Source: an uncultured Chiayiivirga sp.
Lineage (GTDB): Bacteria; Pseudomonadota; Gammaproteobacteria; Xanthomonadales; Xanthomonadaceae
Assembly: GCA_934525595.1 (NCBI GenBank)
Contig: CAKSZJ010000027.1
Location: 1-36,446 of the forward strand
DNA: 36,446 nt
Reading direction: 5' to 3'
Shown here: piece by piece, positions 10,301 to 17,445 of the stretch
How positions within the stretch are numbered: the first letter of the stretch is position 1
How the letters are laid out: each line of letters begins with the position of its first letter
Notes under the pieces: model-generated
The model's input: only the letters and a program-made list of their open reading frames with translations
Databases searched by the model: none
Told to the model about the DNA's origin: nothing
Program-made: the position numbers and the translations under genes

Positions 10301-11139
10301 GCGAACGGGGCCATGGAGGCATCCAGCTGCATGCCGGTCGGCTCGCCCCCGGCAATGTCCAGCCATAGCCGCAGGTCACCGCGCGCCTGCGCGAGGGCGA
10401 CGTTCCCCATCGTCAGATCGCGCAGCCAGATGGCCCAGTCCTGCGCGCGGCCTTCCAGATACGCCGTGCCGGCCAGCCCGTCCGGGCTCAGATCGGCGCC
10501 AAGTCGCAGCATCGCCCCCGACGTCTCGCCGTAGACGTAGGCGCCAAGACGCAGCGTTCCACCGGCGCGCTGCATGCGCGCGTCGATGCGCGGCAGCACG
10601 CGCTGGCGGCCGCTGACCGCATCGCGGAACCGCAGCCGGGCCGCGCGCACCTCCAGCGCACCGAAGCGGTCGAGCTGATGGAACTGCGAGCGATTGGCGC
10701 TGCCCGGCACACCACGACCGAAGCCGTCGAGCCGCCAGCGGCCGCCCGCGTCGCGCTGCAGCTCCAGATCGGGGCCATCCAGCACCAGTTCGGTCAGGGG
10801 CATGCCCGGCCACAGGCCGGAATAGATGTTCACCTGCAGCTGGGCACGATCGATATCGAGGACTTCCGGCGCCCGGCCGATGCGAAGGCCCGAGAGCGAC
10901 AGCCGCGGTCCGGCACGGTTCCAGTGCGTCTCCACGGCCTCAAGCGCAACCTGCGCATCGATGCGCTCGGACAGCCAGCGCGCCACCGCATCGGGATGCC
11001 GGGCCAGCAGCGGCAGAAGCTGGCTCGCCAGTCCCACCGCGAGCGCGGCGAGAATCACGCCGGCCAGCAGAATCCATCCCAGCAGCCGGCGTGCGCGCCT
11101 GAGCGCGCGCCGCATCCGCCCGCGTCCCCGGACGCTCAC
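7312..11139 (-). CDS. yhdP: YhdP-family AsmA-like envelope protein
   Basis: Very large inner-membrane-anchored periplasmic protein of the AsmA/TamB superfamily (YhdP, DUF3971/TIGR02099). E. coli YhdP helps carry phospholipid from inner to outer membrane. Length is 1275 residues (E. coli 1266). A basic N-terminus is followed by one transmembrane helix (about residues 20-42, LLGWILLAGVILAALAVG). The rest is repetitive beta-rich sequence with no catalytic motif, as expected for a lipid-conducting groove. The C-terminal block with RLFGLLSLTEIPRRL, FRINAPSAEI and GPAGAAVGAVAQ is characteristic. The listed start is GTG 11139. ATG 11115 is equally possible, with GGGGA about 9 bases upstream. It lies 42 bases after rng in the maf-rng-yhdP operon. 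tldD, often next, is absent here. Confidence 0.93.
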   Translation of the reverse strand: MSVRGRGRMRRALRRARRLLGWILLAGVILAALAVGLASQLLPLLARHPDAVARWLSERIDAQVALEAVETHWNRAGPRLSLSGLRIGRAPEVLDIDRAQLQVNIYSGLWPGMPLTELVLDGPDLELQRDAGGRWRLDGFGRGVPGSANRSQFHQLDRFGALEVRAARLRFRDAVSGRQRVLPRIDARMQRAGGTLRLGAYVYGETSGAMLRLGADLSPDGLAGTAYLEGRAQDWAIWLRDLTMGNVALAQARGDLRLWLDIAGGEPTGMQLDASMAPFALHAAIEGEEDDGRIVEQSARFAAWKMQARAWREGGSGWRVVLPSWQVIDEEGRAAIDVVRQGHAQRDASGLVRVEADALALGPPLALARLVPAMPARLRRWLDEAAPYGALESLRAAWFDADRYRVEARLRDAGWQAAGAVPAFAGISGALDADARALRLDVAPGVWTLRAPGVLREPFMPRVSGEILAFDPGDGWRIDTPGLRLEEDDYGIVLAGGTQFTADGGVLLDLRADVNEGPVVVAKRFWPVNVMPEAAVRWLDAALVGGRVTHGSALVRGDVSDWPFSQGEGRFEALAGLDDLQVAYHPDWLPGRRVRGTARFVNVAMELDLAGEVGGAQVASARGGIADFGDAILALDVRGAGAGAALLEVLRKSPLQQAHGDLMDGVSLGGRGEVMLALHLPLEDHLGESKVEGQVDLTRMDLHDAGWGLDFEGASGRVRFSDRGFLADELSVGFGGTLGALSIAVGDYTSRPEHLAEASLRGHFPAARLVESNARSRWLAPWLGGEADWTLQLTVPEPAGAARAVPQLRVRSDLAGVSIHLPAPLRKDASDRMPLDLGLALREPDVDVDLRLGGLLRLRGLSGVDGFTGAALFGEVLDAAPPPRGLHVAGQIPVLDAASWGGVVAGMGEGGEALHLASADLFIGELNLLGRPFRETRVTMRRDAERFTFGFAGDALAGELSVPLDGLAQKGVTARLERLHWPEMDAADAEPDSAASLAAPHRIPPIHLESADTRFSGAHLGSVWLETWPTAQGMHVERFDAHSAALDLKAKGDWQVAGGRESTALALDFSSRDAGAMLEALGFSRLIESSGTHGRLALAWPGAPGAFEWDGADGSLEVSVGQGRVLEVEPGAGRLFGLLSLTEIPRRLSLDFSDFLKSGFAFNQMAGSFRIERGNAITDDFRINAPSAEIRLRGRTGLKARDYDQTLDVLPKAGSVLPAIGAIAAGPAGAAVGAVAQAVLRQPLKDMTRTVYRVTGPWDAPTIEAEPGAARDATP

Positions 11140-11181
11140 GCGTGCATCCGCGTGGCCGCCGGCGAGCGCCGCGCGCCACCG

Positions 11182-12660
11182 TCAGAGCAGGACAACGTCG
11201 TACTGCTCCTGCGCATACTGTTCGTCGGCCTGGAAGCGGATGGTCTTGCCGATGAACTCTTCCAGTTCGGCCACTGCGCCCGACTCCTCTTCCAGGATGC
11301 GCGTCACCACGCGCGCGGACGCCAGCACCAGAAGTTTTTCCGCCTCGAACTGGCGCACTGCGCGGGTGATCTCGCGGAAGATTTCGTAGCACACGGTCTC
11401 GGCCGTCTTGATGCTGCCGCGCCCGGCGCAGGTCGGGCACGGTTCGCACAGCTGCCGCGACAGGCTGTCGGTGGTGCGCTTGCGGGTCATCTCCACCAGC
11501 CCCAGCGGCGAGAATTCGTGGACCGTGGCCTTGGTGTGATCGTAGGCGAGCGATTTTTCCAGCTGGCGCAGAACCTGGCGGCGGTGCTCGACGTCCTGCA
11601 TGTCGATGAAGTCGATGATGATGATGCCGCCCAGGTTGCGCAGGCGAAGCTGGCGCGCGATCGACTGCGCCGCCTCGAGGTTGGTCCGGAACACCGTGTC
11701 TTCCAGATTGCGGTGCCCGAGGAAGGCGCCTGTGTTCACGTCCACGGTGGTCATGGCCTCGGTCTGGTCGATGACGAGGTAGCCGCCGGACTTCAGCGGC
11801 ACCTGCTTCTGCATCGCCCTCAGGATCTCGTCCTCCACGCCGTAGAGGTCGAAGATCGGGCGCTCGCCCGGGTAATGCTCCACGCGCTCGGCCAACTCGG
11901 GGATGAATTTGGACACGAAACGCTGAATGCGCTCGAACGACTCGCGCGAATCCACCCGCACCTTTTCCACGTCCTCGCGCATGTAGTCGCGCACGCAGCG
12001 CAGGATCAGCGACAGATCCTCGTAAATGCAGGCGCCCACGCGCGCCTCGGCCATGCCGGCCCGCACCGCGTTCCAGACCTTGGCCAGGTACATCACATCC
12101 TTGGCCAGCGCCTCCAGACTCTGCCCCTCGGCGTTGGTGCGCACGATGTAGCCCATCGGCGCATCCATGCTCAGCTCGCCGATCATCGCCTTGAGCCGCG
12201 CGCGTTCGTCTTCATCCTCGATGCGCGCCGATACACCCAGCACTCGGCCGTGCGGAAGCAGCACGAGGTAGCGCGATGGAATGCTGAGCTGGGTGGTGAG
12301 CCGCGCGCCCTTGGTGCCGATCGGATCCTTCACCACCTGCACGACCACCTCCTGCCCTTCGCGCAGCAGCTCGCCGATCGCCGGCGTCACCGTGGGAACC
12401 GGCTCCTCGCCGGCCACCGGCTCGGCAACGGCCAGGCGCAGGATGTCGGAGGCGTGCAGGAAGGCGGCGCGATCCAGCCCGATGTCCACGAAGGCTGCCT
12501 GCATTCCCGGCATCACCCGCTGCACGCGCCCCTTGTAGATGTTGCCGACATAGCCGCGCCGGCTGGAGCGCTCGATCAGCACCTCCTGCAGCATGCCGTT
12601 CTCGACCACCGCGACGCGCGTCTCGCGCGGGGTGACGTTGATCAGGATTTCTTCGGACAT
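11182..12660 (-). CDS. rng: Ribonuclease G
   Basis: Endoribonuclease of the RNase E/G family that matures the 5' end of 16S rRNA and cuts AU-rich single-stranded RNA. Length is 492 residues (E. coli 489). The S1-type RNA-binding domain lies near residues 36-125, beginning GYVGNIYKGRVQRV. The catalytic DNase I-like region carries VDVNTGAF and the metal-binding IIDFIDM. The zinc-link cysteines are seen in CEPCPTCAGRG. The N-terminal start MSEEILINVTPRETRVA matches the family. There is no C-terminal degradosome scaffold, which separates it from RNase E. It lies 21 bases downstream of maf, and yhdP follows after 42 bases, so one transcript is likely. Confidence 0.96.
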   Translation of the reverse strand: MSEEILINVTPRETRVAVVENGMLQEVLIERSSRRGYVGNIYKGRVQRVMPGMQAAFVDIGLDRAAFLHASDILRLAVAEPVAGEEPVPTVTPAIGELLREGQEVVVQVVKDPIGTKGARLTTQLSIPSRYLVLLPHGRVLGVSARIEDEDERARLKAMIGELSMDAPMGYIVRTNAEGQSLEALAKDVMYLAKVWNAVRAGMAEARVGACIYEDLSLILRCVRDYMREDVEKVRVDSRESFERIQRFVSKFIPELAERVEHYPGERPIFDLYGVEDEILRAMQKQVPLKSGGYLVIDQTEAMTTVDVNTGAFLGHRNLEDTVFRTNLEAAQSIARQLRLRNLGGIIIIDFIDMQDVEHRRQVLRQLEKSLAYDHTKATVHEFSPLGLVEMTRKRTTDSLSRQLCEPCPTCAGRGSIKTAETVCYEIFREITRAVRQFEAEKLLVLASARVVTRILEEESGAVAELEEFIGKTIRFQADEQYAQEQYDVVLL

Positions 12661-12681
12661 GCGCGGCCCAGCCGGAAAGGT

Positions 12682-13266
12682 TCAGTAAGGGGAGGACACC
12701 GGCGCGACGCCAAAGCGCGCCAGAAGCTCTGCGGTTTCATGCAGCGGCAGGCCCATCACGCCGGAGTGGCTGCCCGACAGCCGCGGAATGAAGGCCGCCG
12801 CGCGACCCTGGATGGCGTAGGCGCCGGCCTTTCCGAAGGCCTCGCCGCAGGCCAGATACTCCTCGATCTGGCGCGGCGCGAGCGGCGCGAAGCTCACCTC
12901 GGTCACGTTCAGCGCGTGGGCCTGGCGCGTGGCATCGACCAGCCACAGCGCGGAAATGACCTCATGGGTGCGTCCGGAGAGGCGCTGCAGCATCGCGGCG
13001 GCATCGCCGGCGTCGGCCGGCTTGCCGAAGACCCGGCCATCGAGCACCACTTCGGTATCGGCGCCGAGCACCACCGCGGCCGGATCGTCGGCGCATTGCG
13101 CCAGGCCGGCGAGAGCCTTGTCGAGTGCCACGCGCAGCACATAGTCGCGCGGCGCTTCGTCCGGTGAGCGCACTTCCGGGACATCCACTTCCAGGCACTG
13201 GAAGCGGTGGCCGAGCTGCTCCAGCAGCTGGCGCCGGCGCGGGGACTTGGAGGCGAGGTAGAACAT
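12682..13266 (-). CDS. maf: Maf-like nucleotide pyrophosphatase (YhdE type)
   Basis: Hydrolyses nucleoside triphosphates, in this subfamily dTTP, UTP and modified pyrimidine nucleotides, to monophosphates, keeping them out of nucleic acids. Length is 194 residues (family 190-200). The signature [15 protein letters not shown] is at the N-terminus, [10 protein letters not shown] holds the catalytic aspartate, FGKP follows, and [10 protein letters not shown] and [13 protein letters not shown] close the fold. The assignment to YhdE rather than YceF rests on position before rng and yhdP, as in E. coli. The Shine-Dalgarno sequence before ATG 13266 is poor. The 147-base spacer upstream also holds the FNR-type box of the divergent globin operon. 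Confidence 0.93.
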   Translation of the reverse strand: MFYLASKSPRRRQLLEQLGHRFQCLEVDVPEVRSPDEAPRDYVLRVALDKALAGLAQCADDPAAVVLGADTEVVLDGRVFGKPADAGDAAAMLQRLSGRTHEVISALWLVDATRQAHALNVTEVSFAPLAPRQIEEYLACGEAFGKAGAYAIQGRAAAFIPRLSGSHSGVMGLPLHETAELLARFGVAPVSSPY

Positions 13267-13306
13267 CGCGGAAGCTTAACCGACCTTTGCGCGTGCCGAT
13301 GCGCAC

Positions 13307-13320
13307 TTGATCTGGATCAC
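13307..13320 (+). promoter_or_regulatory. FNR/ANR-type operator upstream of the CopD-like/globin operon
   Basis: The sequence TTGAT-CTGG-ATCAC differs in one base from the FNR/ANR consensus TTGAT-N4-ATCAA. The centre (13313.5) lies 100 bases before the ATG at 13414. A class II activation geometry (centre at -41.5) would put transcription start near 13355, with a weak -10 (GACGAT) at 13343-13348. It is in the spacer shared with maf, but the plus-strand operon, which encodes a globin, is the natural target. Confidence 0.7.
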
Positions 13321-13413
13321 GGCCCCGCCCCGGCCGCCGCAGGACGATGCGCTCATGAAACGACATCCCACAGCGCGGGACTCCGGCCCGCCGGCTCCAG
13401 CGGAGCGCGCCCG

Positions 13414-13857
13414 ATGAGCGGCTATGCGGCCTTCCTCATCCTGCACCTGTTCGCCGCACTGGTTTTCGTCGGCACGGTGTTCTTCGAGGTGCTGATCCTG
13501 GAAGGCGCGCGCAGGCACGTCCCGCCACGCGCGATGAAGGCCGTGGAAATCGGCATCGGACGACGCGCGACGCGGGTAATGCCCGCGATCATCCTGATCC
13601 TCTACGGCAGCGGCATCGCCATGGCATGGAACTACCGCGCACTGCTGGCACACCCGCTGCAAGGCAGCTTCGCCCTGCTCCTGACGATCAAGATCTCGCT
13701 GGCGCTGAGCGTGCTGGGGCACTTCATCACCGCCATGGCGCTGCGCCGCAGCGGCCGGCTCGTGGGGCGCGTGTTCCAGCGCATCCACGTCAGCCTGTTC
13801 GTGCACATGCTCGGTATCGTGCTGCTGGCCAAGCTGATGTTCCATCTGGGCGGGTGA
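13414..13857 (+). CDS. CopD-like four-helix integral membrane protein
   Basis: Small inner-membrane protein of 147 residues, similar to proteins annotated as CopD-family copper resistance proteins. Function is unproven. Four hydrophobic helices are visible at about residues 4-24, 52-73, 84-106 and 122-144. Histidines lie in or beside helix 1 (ILHLF), helix 3 (GHFITA) and helix 4 (IHVSLFVHMLG), a pattern compatible with haem b or copper ligation. The frame is open upstream to 13207, but ATG 13414 fits the family N-terminus and has GGAG about 9 bases upstream. The haemoglobin gene starts one base after its stop. That coupling and the upstream FNR-type box suggest a role with the globin in low-oxygen or nitrosative conditions, for example as a membrane redox partner. 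This is inference. Confidence 0.75.
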   Translation: MSGYAAFLILHLFAALVFVGTVFFEVLILEGARRHVPPRAMKAVEIGIGRRATRVMPAIILILYGSGIAMAWNYRALLAHPLQGSFALLLTIKISLALSVLGHFITAMALRRSGRLVGRVFQRIHVSLFVHMLGIVLLAKLMFHLGG

Positions 13858-13858
13858 C

Positions 13859-14278
13859 ATGACGCCGAATACCCGCCCCGACGACGAAGCCGACTCCCAT
13901 GCCTTCTGCAGCGAGGACGAAGTGATCGTCCTGGTGCATCGCTTCTACGCGCGCATCCGGCAGGACGAAACGCTGGGGCCGATCTTCGAGCATCACATCA
14001 GCGACTGGGATGCGCACCTGGCCACCATGGTCGATTTCTGGTCTGCCCTGCTGCGCGGCACGCGCCGCTTCCGCGGCGCGCCCATGGGCAAGCACATGGC
14101 ATTGCCGGGTTTGAGGCCGGCACTGTTCCGGCGCTGGCTGGAGCTGTTCGGCCAGACCACGGCCGAGCTTGGCAACCACCGCCTCAAGCACACGGCCGAC
14201 GAACGCGCCGCCGCGATCGCGCTGCGCTTCTGGGAGCGCTACCAGATCGAAGGCCACGACGTGGTGGCGAGGCACTGA
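13859..14278 (+). CDS. Group III truncated haemoglobin
   Basis: Single-domain 2-on-2 globin of the P (group III) class, 139 residues. It binds haem and O2 or NO. The Campylobacter homologue Ctb is NO-responsive. Visible family features are the B-helix FYARIRQDETLGPIFE, the ISDWDAHLATMVDFWSALL block (CD1 Phe/E-helix region), and MGKHMALPGLRPALFRRWLELF with the proximal histidine in KHMALP. These are the signatures separating group III from groups I and II. Translation is probably coupled to the upstream CopD-like gene, whose TGA ends one base before this ATG. The operon ends at a perfect hairpin (14286-14311) shared with the convergent peptidase gene. Regulation by the upstream FNR-type box is likely. 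The precise role is not known. Confidence 0.92.
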   Translation: MTPNTRPDDEADSHAFCSEDEVIVLVHRFYARIRQDETLGPIFEHHISDWDAHLATMVDFWSALLRGTRRFRGAPMGKHMALPGLRPALFRRWLELFGQTTAELGNHRLKHTADERAAAIALRFWERYQIEGHDVVARH

Positions 14279-14285
14279 GCCGGAC

Positions 14286-14311
14286 GGCGGAATCGCCGAG
14301 GCGATTCCGCC
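14286..14311. terminator. Hairpin between convergent globin and M13 peptidase genes
   Basis: A perfect 12-bp inverted repeat (GGCGGAATCGCC / GGCGATTCCGCC) with only two central bases fills most of the 48-base convergent gap. Neither strand has a T tract, so it may slow or end transcription from both sides, or act by stabilising 3' ends. Confidence 0.5.
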
Positions 14312-14326
14312 CTGCACCAGCCCGGT

Positions 14327-16438
14327 TTACCAGATCACCACTTTCACACCGTCCGGACGCACCATCGCGTCGCCGGCCTTGCAGCCGAACGCGGCGGCGA
14401 AGCTGTCCATGTTGGACGGCGCACCGATCGCGCGGAACGGCGCGGGCGCATGTGAATCGGTGTTGAGCCGCACCTTGAGCTCGCCCGGGGTGAAGCTGCG
14501 ACGCCAGACCGTGGCCCAGTTCATGAAGAAACGCTGGTCCTGGGTGAAGCCTTCGATCATCGGATCCGCATAGTCCACTCCCTGGGCAGCTTTCATTGCG
14601 TCGAACGCGGCGGACAGGCCGCCCAGATCGGCGATGTTCTCGCCCAGGGTCAGGGTGCCGTTGACGTGGATGCCGTCGATCGATTCGTAGCCGTCGAACT
14701 GCGCCACCAGCTTCTCGGTGCGCGACTCGAAACCGGCGCGATCGGCGTCGGTCCACCAGTTGTTGAAGTTGCCGCGGGCGTCGAACTTGCTGCCCTGATC
14801 GTCATAGCCGTGGATCATCTCGTGCCCGATCACCGCCATGATGCCGCCGTAGTTGAGCGCATCGTCGCCCTTGGGGTCGAAGAACGGCGGCTGCAGGATG
14901 CCGGCCGGGAAGACGATCTCGTTCTGGCTGGCGTTGTAATAGGCGTTGACCGTCTGCGGCGTCATGAACCACTGGTTCCTGTCCACCGGCTTGCCGATCT
15001 GGTCGAAGCGGTAGCGCGCGTTGAAGGCGCGCGCAGCCAGCACGTTGCCGGCGAAATCACCGCGCGTGACGGCGAGCGGCGACCAGTCGCGCCAGCGGTC
15101 CGGGTAACCGATCTTCGGGGTGAAGCTGGCCCACTTTTCCAGCGCGCGCTGCTTGGTTTCCTCGCCCATCCACTCGAGCGCCTCGATGCGCGCCTTCAGC
15201 GCCTGGCCCAGATTGCCGACCATCTCCACCATCTTGGTCTTGGATTCGGGCGGAAACACCGCCTCGACGTAGAGCTGCCCGAGCGCCTCGCCCACCGAGG
15301 CGTTGGTGGCATCCAGCACGCGCTTCCAGCGCGGCGCCTGCTCGGCCTGACCGCGCAGCGCCTGGTTGTAGAAGCTGAAGTTCTGCTGCGCGAACGCCTC
15401 GCTCAGGTACGGCGAGGCATCGTCGATCGCCTGATAGCGCAGGTAGCTGCGCCACTCCGCCACCGGCACATCGCCAAGCATGGCGTTGACCTCGCGGAAG
15501 AAGTCCGGCATGGCGAGGGAGAACATCGCCGGCCGCGCGACCTCGATCGCGTCGAAGAATGCCGTCCACGGGAAATTCGGCGTAAGCGCATCGGCATCGG
15601 CCAGGGTGGTGGGAACGTAGCGCTTGGCGGGATCGCGCAGTTCCACGCGCGGGGTGGATGCCTGCGCCAGGCGGGTTTCCAGACGCAGCACGGCATCGGC
15701 GCGCTCGGCGGCGACATCGGCAGCGTCGCCCGCGAGCGCGAACAGCGCCGCGGCATGTGCGCGCAGCGCCTCGCGCGCCGTCACGTAGTCTTCACGATCC
15801 TCGAGATAGTAGGCGCGCTCGGGCAGCGAAAGGCCGCCCTGCCCGGCATAGGCGATGACCTGGGTGGAATCGCGATAGTCGGCGTTGCCATAGAAGGAAA
15901 ACAGCCCGAGCCGCCCCTGCGCGGCGGATTCGCGCAGATAGGCGGAAACGCCCGCGCCGTCGGCAATCGCGTCGATGCGCGCAAGGATGGGCTGCAGCGG
16001 CGCGAGGCCGGCCTGTTCGATCGCGGTTTCGTCCATGCCCGAGGCATAGAAGTCGCCGACCAGGCGGGCGATGCGGCCGCCATCGGCTCCGGCCGCGGCC
16101 TCCTCGGCCAGGATGCGCTGCACTTCCAGCGAACGTTCGGCCAGCGACTCGAAGCTGCCCCAGGTGGTGCGATCGCCCGGCACCGGATTGGCGGCAAGCC
16201 AGGCACCGTTGACGTAACCGTTGAAGTCGCTGCAGGCGGGGATCGACGCATCCAGATCCGAGGCCTGCAGCCGGACGACCGGCGTGCGGACGCCGGAAAG
16301 ATCGAACGCGGGCGCAGGCGCAGGCGCGGTCGGCGCGCTGGCCTCGGCCGCCTTCTGGGATGGCTGGGGCTGGCAGGCGGCCAAAGCCACGGCGGAAGCA
16401 ATCGCAACGGCGAGCGGCGTACGGAACTTCTTGGACAT
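14327..16438 (-). CDS. M13-family zinc metallopeptidase lipoprotein (neprilysin/PepO-like)
   Basis: Exported endopeptidase of the neprilysin family, 703 residues, a full-length M13 protein. The N-terminus is basic, then hydrophobic, ending in the lipobox LAAC (Cys at about residue 21). It is followed by a Pro/Ala linker, so it is predicted to be a lipid-anchored periplasmic or outer-membrane enzyme. Zinc ligands H539 and H543 are in HEMIH with catalytic E540. The third ligand is E600 in GENIADLGG. The substrate-binding motif NAYYN precedes the active site, and the conserved C-terminal ending (VKVVIW) is present. The start ATG 16438 has AGGA 9 bases upstream. It is convergent with the globin operon. 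Substrates are unknown; the family cleaves short peptides. Confidence 0.93.
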   Translation of the reverse strand: MSKKFRTPLAVAIASAVALAACQPQPSQKAAEASAPTAPAPAPAFDLSGVRTPVVRLQASDLDASIPACSDFNGYVNGAWLAANPVPGDRTTWGSFESLAERSLEVQRILAEEAAAGADGGRIARLVGDFYASGMDETAIEQAGLAPLQPILARIDAIADGAGVSAYLRESAAQGRLGLFSFYGNADYRDSTQVIAYAGQGGLSLPERAYYLEDREDYVTAREALRAHAAALFALAGDAADVAAERADAVLRLETRLAQASTPRVELRDPAKRYVPTTLADADALTPNFPWTAFFDAIEVARPAMFSLAMPDFFREVNAMLGDVPVAEWRSYLRYQAIDDASPYLSEAFAQQNFSFYNQALRGQAEQAPRWKRVLDATNASVGEALGQLYVEAVFPPESKTKMVEMVGNLGQALKARIEALEWMGEETKQRALEKWASFTPKIGYPDRWRDWSPLAVTRGDFAGNVLAARAFNARYRFDQIGKPVDRNQWFMTPQTVNAYYNASQNEIVFPAGILQPPFFDPKGDDALNYGGIMAVIGHEMIHGYDDQGSKFDARGNFNNWWTDADRAGFESRTEKLVAQFDGYESIDGIHVNGTLTLGENIADLGGLSAAFDAMKAAQGVDYADPMIEGFTQDQRFFMNWATVWRRSFTPGELKVRLNTDSHAPAPFRAIGAPSNMDSFAAAFGCKAGDAMVRPDGVKVVIW

Positions 16439-16593
16439 GGGTCGATCCTGACGTGATTGAGCCGGTCACTCTACCTCGGCCGCCCGTTCAGGAAACACCC
16501 TCGGAAGTCACCCTCGGGAATCGTCGCCACGGAGCGCGCGCGGCCGCATTGCTGCGAGAATTGCGGCGTTTTCCCACCCGCACCGCCCTGCCG

Positions 16594-17406
16594 ATGACCC
16601 AATCCGCCGCCCTGCCGCTGATCGAGCTGGACCACGCCACGGTGCTGCGCGAGGGCATCCGGGCGCTGGACGCGGTGAGTCTGGACATCGCGGCCGGCCA
16701 GCACACCGTGATCCTCGGCCCCAACGGGTGCGGCAAGTCCAGCTTCGTCAAACTCGTCGAACGCAGCCTCTATCCCGTGGCGCACGACGACGGCCGGCCA
16801 CCCGTGCGGCTGTTCGGACAGGCGCGCTGGAACGTCTGGGAGCTGCGCACGCGTCTGGGCCTGGTCTCGGCCGACCTGCACGCCGACCTCGCGCGCATGC
16901 GCGGCCTGGACGTGGAGGACGCCGTGGTTTCCGGTTTCTGGGGCACACACGGCATCCCCGATCATCAGCGCGCCGATCCTGCGATGCTGGAGCGCGCGGC
17001 GGACATGCTCGCGCTGCTGGACATCGTGCACCTGCGCCACCGTCGCCTGGCCTCGCTGTCCAGCGGCGAGGCGCGCCGCGCGCTGATCGCCCGCGCCCTG
17101 GTGCACCATCCGCAGGTCCTGCTGCTCGACGAATCCACCACCGGACTCGACCCCGGGGCACGGCACCGCTTCCTCGAACGGCTGCGCGACGTGGCGCGCC
17201 GCGGCGTGACCCTGGTGCTCGTGACCCATCACGTCGAGGAAGTCCTGCCCGAATGCGAACAGGTCATCCTGCTCAAGGAGGGGCACGTCCTGGCCAGCGG
17301 CACGCCGATGCAGGCGCTGCACGCCGATCTTCTCGGCGCGCTCTACGGGCTGCCGCTGCACGTATCGCGCAACGCGGAAGGGTTCTGGCGGTTCGACGCG
17401 GCCTGA
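16594..17406 (+). CDS. Orphan ABC transporter ATPase
   Basis: ATP-binding subunit of 270 residues. Walker A GPNGCGKSS is at residues 42-50, the signature reads LSSGEARRA (usual LSGGQ), Walker B is VLLLDEST, the D-loop is GLDPG and the switch histidine is in LVTHHVEE. The single-domain layout with a long insert between Walker A and the Q-loop region (WNVWELRTRLGLVSADL) recalls YlmA/ModF-type stand-alone ATPases, whose substrates are poorly known. No permease or binding-protein gene is adjacent: the M13 peptidase is divergent and the GGDEF-EAL gene is convergent. The frame is open upstream to 16360. ATG 16594 was chosen because homologous sequence begins there and the earlier part overlaps the peptidase promoter. 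No good Shine-Dalgarno sequence is visible. Confidence 0.85.
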   Translation: MTQSAALPLIELDHATVLREGIRALDAVSLDIAAGQHTVILGPNGCGKSSFVKLVERSLYPVAHDDGRPPVRLFGQARWNVWELRTRLGLVSADLHADLARMRGLDVEDAVVSGFWGTHGIPDHQRADPAMLERAADMLALLDIVHLRHRRLASLSSGEARRALIARALVHHPQVLLLDESTTGLDPGARHRFLERLRDVARRGVTLVLVTHHVEEVLPECEQVILLKEGHVLASGTPMQALHADLLGALYGLPLHVSRNAEGFWRFDAA

Positions 17407-17445
17407 TCGACACCGGCGCAGCGTCGCCCGCAGCGCCCGGCGCAG

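Noticed and set aside
10678..13167. An 829-codon plus-strand frame opposite yhdP, rng and maf
   Set aside because: Same explanation: it is the antisense shadow of three conserved genes, with no ribosome site or motif.
13355..13417. A 20-codon leader ORF ending in ATGA overlap with the CopD-like start
   Set aside because: The FNR-box geometry puts transcription start at about its first base, leaving no ribosome site. Its Pro/Ala/Arg composition is unremarkable.
14666..16456. A 596-codon frame opposite the M13 peptidase, and a 647-codon one opposite the GGDEF-EAL gene (17593-19536)
   Set aside because: Both are antisense shadows with low-complexity composition; the conserved active-site motifs are on the minus strand.
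16496..16517. CACCCTCGG repeated twice about 14 bases apart between the peptidase and the ABC gene
   Set aside because: It is too short and GC-rich to separate from chance, and no other copies were seen nearby.
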